A stretch of 64,000 nt of DNA, taken from the NCBI GenBank assembly GCA_030141605.1, contig JAQGDQ010000458.1, positions 93,860 to 157,859 of the forward strand, written 5' to 3'. This document shows, in pieces, positions 47,601 through 56,600 of the stretch. How positions within the stretch are numbered: the stretch's first letter is position 1; every line of letters begins with the position of its first letter. The DNA comes from Tubiluchus corallicola (taxonomy: Eukaryota > Priapulida > Priapulimorpha > Priapulimorphida > Tubiluchidae). The notes under the pieces were generated by a model that was given only the letters and a program-made list of their open reading frames with translations, searched no databases and was not told the DNA's origin. Position numbers and translations under genes: made by a program.

Positions 47601-50600
47601 GTCACATGCGCGTGGCCGATAAATAGAAGGCGGTACCATGATAACAATGATCATGAACTGCTGTGTTAGTTTCTCACGTCATATGATGTAATGCCCATTT
47701 TTCGTGACATCATGCATTTAAGCAGTACTGTAGCACTTATGCAAATGTGCTTGATGCATAAGGGAAGATGCCTGCCATTACACACAAACTGTGGTTAGTT
47801 TCTGATGTAAGCAATAGCTGTGTTCGGTTTTCGCTAATTATCTTTCTAAGCTAATTATCTTTCTAAGCTAATTATTCAAATATAAGGAAGAATTGTTAAC
47901 TTTTATAGGCAAGAAAATGTATAATTTGGACAGTAAATTAAAATGAGATTGAATTTAAACAATCTTCCTTTAATAAAATCAGCAATCAGTAATTCAATAC
48001 TCAAAACAATTCAAACAATAATTCAAAACAACAATCAACATGTAGTCAGTCATGACAAATCTGTAATTCAAATTAATTGCAAAAGCCTCACCAAAATTCT
48101 GATTTGAACCCTCAGTTGTTGAGAAGAATTACTTAACTTGTGGGTCAATATAAATTCACGAGTATCACGACTCAAGGTTACAGTATTTACCTAAGTATTT
48201 CACAGTGTACTCAACAAGCCTTGCAATATTGCTTTAGTTTAAGTGGAACTTGATTAAAAGAAGTTTCAGCAACACACCTTAACCCATAATATTCACAATA
48301 ACAGAAAGAAAATTAGGTGACGTAACTAACTGCACCTGTAATTATGATTACCTGTCTAAATTTGATTGGTTATTTTCTGCATTGTTAACATCCTCGCAAG
48401 ATTCAGAATTAGTGACTTCATTTTTGTTTTCTGATGGATGGGTGACCTGTGAACGAACCTCGGATGCGTCTGAGGCGCCTGTGATGAATTCTGATGAATG
48501 TACACCAGGATCGGGAGGCGGTACTGTGAGCATCACCAACTGTCTCGCTTCCTCGTCTTCTTCGTACTAGAAAAAAATTGAATTCAATACTTATCTTTTT
48601 AGAAACTTCTAGAAACTGTATACGATTTCAATAATTAATTACAATATGACTGCATTTGCGAATGTGTCTCTCAATTCAGTACGATCGCGAATACGTGTCA
48701 ATCTATGCTTCTCCTGAATTTCGCGAGGCTTCATAGCTAAAAACGAAAAGTACAGTTAGCAGAGAGGTTTCAATATGTAGTATAATGTGACATGCATTAC
48801 AGCAGTCAGCCAGTCAGTCAGTCAGTGCATTACAGCAGTCGAGCGCTGCAAGATGAGCAAACCGAAAAATTCTGTTACAGCATAAGAAAACAGTCTTCAT
48901 AAAATTTGTGTAAAAAATTCGTCTTGAAACTTTGTATCGATTAAATGCTGTCTTAAGTCTACAGTTCAGTGGTGGATACAGGCTTTAGAAAAGGGTGGGC
49001 CGAAGAAAAAGCAGCTAGGGGGTCTGGGGAACCCCAGCTACCAATGCATTTTGTTGCATTTTAGACCAGTTTTCTTACTATTTCCTTAAGCAAATTCAAT
49101 AGTTTAAAACTCGTTATGTCACCTCAAACTTTTGACTCTTAATTACACACCAACATACTAGCATACTCCTTAGTATAGCTGCAGCATATAATTGCGCACA
49201 GTGATATCTTTGCCAAAATTTCCAATTATTACTTAAAGGGCACAAACGTTTTTACACTGAAATCATTAATGTAGAACTATTTACTTGATACAAGTCATTA
49301 AAAGCTACCACTAGACGCTCTAAAGCTTATAATCCTGAGAAAATATTCACTTGGGGTGCTGTAACTGCTACTATGAAAGGGCGGGCCCAGGTCCCACGCC
49401 CTAAATCCGCCACTGAAACCACGGCGGTTTATTTTTAGCAATTATTACACACACCAACAATCACAGTCATAATCTAATTAATTATTGAAATCATATACAA
49501 TTTTTTTAGAAGTTTAAGCACAACATAAAAACTTCTGACAGATAATAGAAAATTATTTTATATCTAAAACTCGAAAACAAACAATAAAACTGGAATATAA
49601 TAAAAAATACTAATAAATTTGACCTCAAACTTTAGCGATTGGCCCCCTGGTGTGAGTTTCTTTGATAACTGCTCTGCTACGATCATTCCGTGCTTGTGAA
49701 TGGATGAGAGAGGACTGTGGAGATGTGTCTCCACCCCCTTCATCGTTTTCAGCATCCAACCTGAAAAACAAACATTTAGCAGTCATTTTGTATTGCTTAG
49801 CAATCGAGGGCGTATCTCGACACCCTAGGCTCATATTTCAGTCACGCCCATCTGTACTGCAGATTTATGGTACAGCGCAATTCACAATTATTTATGGTGT
49901 ATTAGTAACCACATTACAAGGCTATTTGCTTAGTGTTAATTACACGTATTCGCAAAGTGATTATATCTAAGCAGGCTGTGCAACTGCTTGTGGTGTGGTA
50001 CCTCTTATGTAATATTGTACTTGTTTGTTATAAAAGGCTTATATAAAACCGGATGCACTAACTGCTTGTGGTGTGTTAACGCATTTTCACAACAATAAAT
50101 TTCTTTACTTGCAATTAAAACTTTTGTGTGCGTAGACATTTCTGTCGCAAAGTTCGCCTTAATTACTTCGCGTTCATCAATTTGACTTTTAAATATTACA
50201 TTGTGTCTTCTTGCTCATTTTTTCATCTCATTCCCTCCCTTCTTTTAGGCTTGTTACAGCATTGATATAGCTTAAATTTCCCTCTAATCTTACTGTACTT
50301 ATCTGCTTCTGAATGACCTTTTACATTAATAGTGTTCTAGTTTTTTGTACTTAAGCTGCGTAAGACAGGTTTACCTCGAACATTTAGACCTGTGGGCTAG
50401 CCAGGCTAATTGTTCCGCTGTGTTTTTGTATAGTGGTATTTCAGTATTGATAATAATTATGTTATTTGATTCTGCGATTGTACCTGCTAGTATAAATGTT
50501 ATAATATAATTCCTCGTGACTTGTTAATGATCGTATTTTTATTATTTGATTGAAAAAGCTAACAGGCTTAATAATTATGGGCAAACTTTAATTCAGTATC

Positions 50601-53600
50601 AGCTCTGCCACCTATAAAAGGCTTATATAAAACCAGATGCAATAACTGCTTGTGGTATGTTAACGCATTTTCACAACAATAAATTTCTTTACTTGCATTT
50701 AAAACTTTTGTGTACGTAGACCTTTCTAGTATGACCACCTTAACGGTAAATGTAAGAATAACTGTACTGTTATGTCCAGAAAATTTCTTAGACTTACTTT
50801 CCTTGTTTAAGGTGACGTCAGCGCCTGTCATGAATCCGACAGAAATAAGTAGAGCACGCGACAGGTAACAATGCTGAGAATACGACGTATGTTTAATGCT
50901 GCTACTACTGCCCCAAACATCTAACAGCGATGACACCATCTAAGAGAAAATCCATAATTCGCAAAATCGATTATTAAAGGAAAACACAATAATTTTTCAC
51001 ATCCCACCCCATTTTGAAATACGGTAAAAAAATGTACTCTTTAACATCTATAATAATGCCAAAGCGTTTCTGATAATTAGTTAAATATAATTTCTGATAA
51101 CAGGCTAAAAACTTGATTAACCACAAGCAAGCCTAGCTAGTAATGACATCACAAATGAACATAATTTTTAACGGCAAAAATATTCCATGAGCGTGGTGCA
51201 GGTGTTTGCGAAAGCGAAAATTGAAGTACAGTGCTACTGTAAAACATTCAGTGTGACGTAGAAAAACTGAAATTTTGGTTTAAAATTCAAATTTAAATTT
51301 TGCACTGTGCTCACACATGAGCCCTTGAGCGTGTGCACTACATCACAAGTGAACACCTCTCAACTAAGAAGTACAGCACCTATTGCTTGTGCACTACAGT
51401 TCTGAGGTGCAGGCGCTAGTGCAGACGGCCATTAACTGATGGATATGATGCGAGTTTTGCTTTTTTATTTCTGCGAGTAAAAAAATTACAAAAAATTCGA
51501 ATTTAGAAGTACGAATTTCGAAATGCAATGTGAAGTATAACGGATCTGTTATTTTGTGACACCCTGGACTAGACAATTTGAGCAGAAACGTAATTTAAAA
51601 CAGACAGTTTTTATAAAATTAACGTAGTGACACTTTATTCAAGAAATTCATACAAAATGTGCAATTGATGAACGAGATTAAGTAGAAACGACCTTACGTA
51701 TGTAATACATCACTGAATTTTCAATGGTTGTTCCTCAGATTTCCAGTTTTAACAACTTAATAAAATTAATGTTAACGATAATGTTAACGCTATTAATAAA
51801 GCTTGTGTTAATGTTAAAGTAAATGTTAATGTTAACGTTAATGGCAATGTTAATGTTAATGTTAACGTTAATGCTGACATTACTATTAATGCTGATGTTA
51901 ACACTAATGCTAATGTTAATATTATTGGTAATGTTAATGTCAATGTTAATGCTGATATTAATATTAATGTTAATGTTAACGTTAATGTTACAACTTACCA
52001 ATACATATTTTAGAAGACAGCATCCGTGTAAAATGATTCGTCACAAATGCAGAAAGTTTATTTCAAGACTCTAAATTACTTCACTGATGATTTTTAACTA
52101 TACCTTGTGATATAGAGGTCTCCACCTGTCGTCTGCAGCTATATATCCGATAATGTTGCGCAGTAAGTGCCCATGCTCAAAATGTTTCAACAGTAGAAAC
52201 TTGTTCGTCAAAAGCTGGGAAGGTTTATGTTGTTTAATTATGAGGTCACCCAGTATAGACGACACCCTGCCATACCTGTGCAAAAACGGGAAGTAAAACC
52301 ATGTTTGGCAAAAAATAGTTTGAGAAAACCAAATGCAAAACTAAAATATTAATTACTATAGTAACCAGACTAGATAAAATTCCCAAGGTCGCCCCGGTGC
52401 TTGGCGTTGACTCTGCTGCAGTGTTTATTGCTTAACCGCTGCCTAGACTTAAACGTTAACAAAAGAGAAACTACTAGCTAGGTGAGTGAGATATACAGGT
52501 GGTTTCAAGGAAACAGAAAAAATTAATCGATAGAAACATGAGTAAAACTCATAAAAACGGTTAATTCATATGATTTAAGCAGCATTGATTTTTGTCTCTG
52601 GAATGTATCCAATTCTGTTACATTACTTTTTATGGAAGTCTTGGCTTCGTTTAACGACGTTTCGCTTAATGTCACGTTGTGCTGGAATGCATTGGCGTCG
52701 TTAAGCGATTCTTTCACATTACTTTCTACGGAAGTCTTGGCTTCGTTTAACAACGTTTCACTTAACATCGCACATTGCTGAAATGCACTAGCGTCGTTAG
52801 GTGATTCTTTCACATTACTTTCTATGGAAGTCTTGGCTTCGTTTAACAATGTTTCACTTAACGTCATATTTTGCTAAAACGCATTAGCGTTGTTAAGCGA
52901 TTCTTTCACATTACTTTCTACGGAAGTCTTGGCTTCGTTTAACAACGTTTCACTTAACGTCATATATTGCTAGAATGCATTAGCGTCGTTAAGCGAGTAC
53001 TTACTGCATGCCTCAAAAGGAGTTTAAAGAACTCACCAACTGATATGTCGCAGCATCGAGAGCAGAACGTTTTCCATGCTGTGACTTGGAACTCGTTCGA
53101 CGATAACGTGAAAGACTCGGCGAAAGACAAAACATTTTTTAACCTCGGATTCCACCTGCGGCATCATTCGCTCGAAAAGGGCATCTGTGAAAAAAGTCAT
53201 GGAAATTCAATTCAATTTAAATTTATTGCCTTATACAATTTAGAAGGTTATCCTAATGGGATCGGTTCGTCATAGAAAATACAGTCATACCTCCGTTGTC
53301 GAACGTCTCCGTACTCGTACAAATCGGTTTTCGACCAGAAAATTCGAGCTGAAATTGTCTCCGTTCTCTACCAGAATTTCGGTACTCGACCAACCGCCAA
53401 ACACGTGATGAACACATGCACGGTGAGCCGAGCGTAACCGACCGCACCCGAGTGTAGTCACGCACAACATTTTAATCGCCTAACATCTCTAAGTGCTTTC
53501 TACGCTTATTTTTCTCCGCAAGCAGGAACAATTATGTCTTTCCTCCTAAGTAATTCTATTATGTTTTCTTATCAATTATATCATATCTACTGTTTGAATA

Positions 53601-56600
53601 AACATTTTTGCATTATTATATTTCGTTTTAGTAATACTTTACAGTTCATTTGGTGCTTAAGAATGGATTATTTGCTTTTACATTATTTCTTATGGGAATA
53701 AATGATTCAGTACTCAACCAAAGACTTCAAACACTTTTTAGGTCGAATTACGGTCGAAAAGAGATGTACTGCATTATAAAAAGGTGGGAGGGGGGAGATC
53801 ATCTGGTCGCCTGGCAACCATTCTTTAGTAATAATAATAATAATAATTTATTTCTTGCCTTCAAAATAACAATCATAGATAGTATATAACAATGAGTTAC
53901 AAAGATTAAAGAAGGAGGGATGGCGAAAGACCAAAAGGTCATCTAGTCTGCCATCCCTAAATAGTGAGTCTACTAATTTCAGCATGGCGAGCAAATATTG
54001 TTAGAACAAAATAAAGATTTGAATAGGAAAACAAATCAAAATGAAATTAACAGCAAAGAATTATGGTAAATAAAATTATGCAAATTTACGCAAAACAAAG
54101 TGAAAACAAAATTAGTAAAGCCGAGTTCTATGGGCGAAACTAACTAATTAAAAGCAAAATAGCTAACAAATTAATATTGTTGACGAAATTTAAAAAAATT
54201 GTGTTAGTAGCAATTGGAGAGAGAAAAATTGCTTTTTGATAAAAAAATACATTTACCCACAAGGAAATTCAACTACAGCATCTATAAATAAATGTGAAAT
54301 ACCATCCATTTTATGAGCAAAATAATGGAATGGTAGCAAACCTAGGAATAGGTAATAAAACTATAAAGAATTCAGCAAAGCAATAATTCAAAATGTAATA
54401 AAGTAATAATAAAAAACTCGATAAAAAACTCGGCCAAACGAATTAAAACTTACTCATTATTACTAACGTACAATTACTAATTAGTACATCACAATATTTA
54501 GTAAAGATCCTATCCTGCTGCTTCGTTATCTCTTTCGATTAAATTTCCTGTTTTCGATAATTCCAGATACATTAACAGACCTAATCAAACTTCTGGCAAT
54601 CCAGGCCATAGACTGCCGTTTACTTTTTAAATATTGCTTCTTTGTAGTCTAAATGTATCTAATGTAAATTACGGCATCAATGCATCATTAAAGCAAATAA
54701 AATAGAAGTGTCAAAAAATGAGCGAATTCCACATAGAAGCAGCTCGTACAAAATAGGGCAGATTATCAGCAGATCAATGTCATTATGTACATGAGCCAAT
54801 TTCTAAATGATTTGCAAATCTTCTTCAAAACAAGGTAATACTCATGACAGCGGGGATAAAATAACAATAAATATAATTTACTGAACAGCAAACGCTAACA
54901 TATGTCTGCACCAGCCCACCTCCATATCCCAGCATGCATAGCTTTCCCAGCAACAATGAGTAGAACGTTACACAGCTGTCCTGCTGAGACCTCGCTTTGT
55001 CGACTAGTCTGCACAACGCTAGCAACAAGTCATCTGCGATTCTTCTCACGTAAACGGCTCGGCTGAATATCTCCCTGCCAAAAATAATAAAGCTTACCCA
55101 GCAAGTAATTAGCAACAAGAATTTAATTAATCAGTAAAAATTAGTAGAAAGTTTGCTTTTACTGTCTTGCAACAAACAGACACAAGCTATTCTATACTGA
55201 AATGCAGAATGTTGCTTTAGCAAAAACTAGACATGAACAGTTGGCAGAGACAGTAAATTTTCTCTTGAGATATGATACGTTTATATTTTATAGCATTTCA
55301 AACATTTTGAAACATTTAAAATTTCAAAAACTTTCACCACTTAAAATTTAAATTCTCAAAGTCGCATGGGTCAATTCTTCAAGTAGAAATTTACCTGTTG
55401 TACATAATGCTCTTATAACTATGACTATGCTGCGACCTATTTGATTGTAAGAACTTATAGAACTACGTAGTAATCTTAACATATTTGTGTGCTTGCAAAC
55501 CAAAATCGTCCATAAGTCGGCAATTAAGTATTTCTAGTTATTCACATACTCTGAATCTCTAATTCACGAGGATCACATATCCTGAATCTCTATTTCACGA
55601 GGATCATTTTGATACCAAGCTCATCATTCTATGTTATTTCTAAGCTGAGATAATCCACATTGAAGTTGAGGTGCAGGCTACGCACTGAAAAACGTAATCT
55701 TGAAAAAAATGCTGTCAAAGTCAGCCATTGTTTTTTGTCACGTCTCTGCAAAACACTTAGCAACCGTACGAAAGTGTTGTTGCTAAGGACTTTACCAGAA
55801 CAAACTGGAGTTCCTTTGCAAGAACACAAAGGAAGTGATGGCTCCAGTAGATGGCTCTTCCTGACGAAGATCTGGTCTTGTTAACAGAAAAAAACCCGAA
55901 GCAAAAAGGATGCTCCCAATCGGAGTTAGAAAATACAAGTTTTTTTACAATTGCAATATTAAATTCTAGACAGAAAAGTGCGAAAGAAGTACTAAAATTA
56001 GATTTTTAGTATTTTTTGGACATTTTCTTGATAATTTGATGCTAAAATATAAAAGTCCAATATATCTAGCATTTGTTTTCATAAAAACAAAAATCGACAT
56101 TTGGGCAAACTTTTGGTACTCTCTACTTTGAAGCATCATAACGTGGTTTTAACTATGCCAATTTATGGACGGTTTTGGTAGACGAGAACATGCAACGCCA
56201 TCCTACATAAAATTGGGCCTCTTAAAACTGAATGATATCTACAAACTCGAGCTTGCAAAATTTGTATACAAATTTAAGAATAACTTACTACCAGAATTGT
56301 TTCTAAATTACTATACGCCAGCATCTGATATTCACAGTTACAACACTAGGTTTTCTACTAGCAGTTCTTTCTTCATCGAACGATTTAATACATCTAAAGG
56401 TCAAAGGTCGTTAAAATATCAGGGATCAGTATTATGGAACTCCCTACCTGCTCATATAACTTCTTTACCTCTGCATTCGCTAAAAAACAGTACGCTAAGG
56501 CACTTCTTGAAGCTTACAAATAAATCAGTCTTTTGTCTATTAGATGTACATTCTTGTGGTAACTTTCGCTGAAAAACATTTTTTTTATAAGGTGCAAACT

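Noticed and set aside
52523-52867. 114-residue minus-strand frame resembling a coiled coil
   Set aside because: Generated by the 96-bp minisatellite in TELO2 intron 4; the exons on either side join in frame without it.
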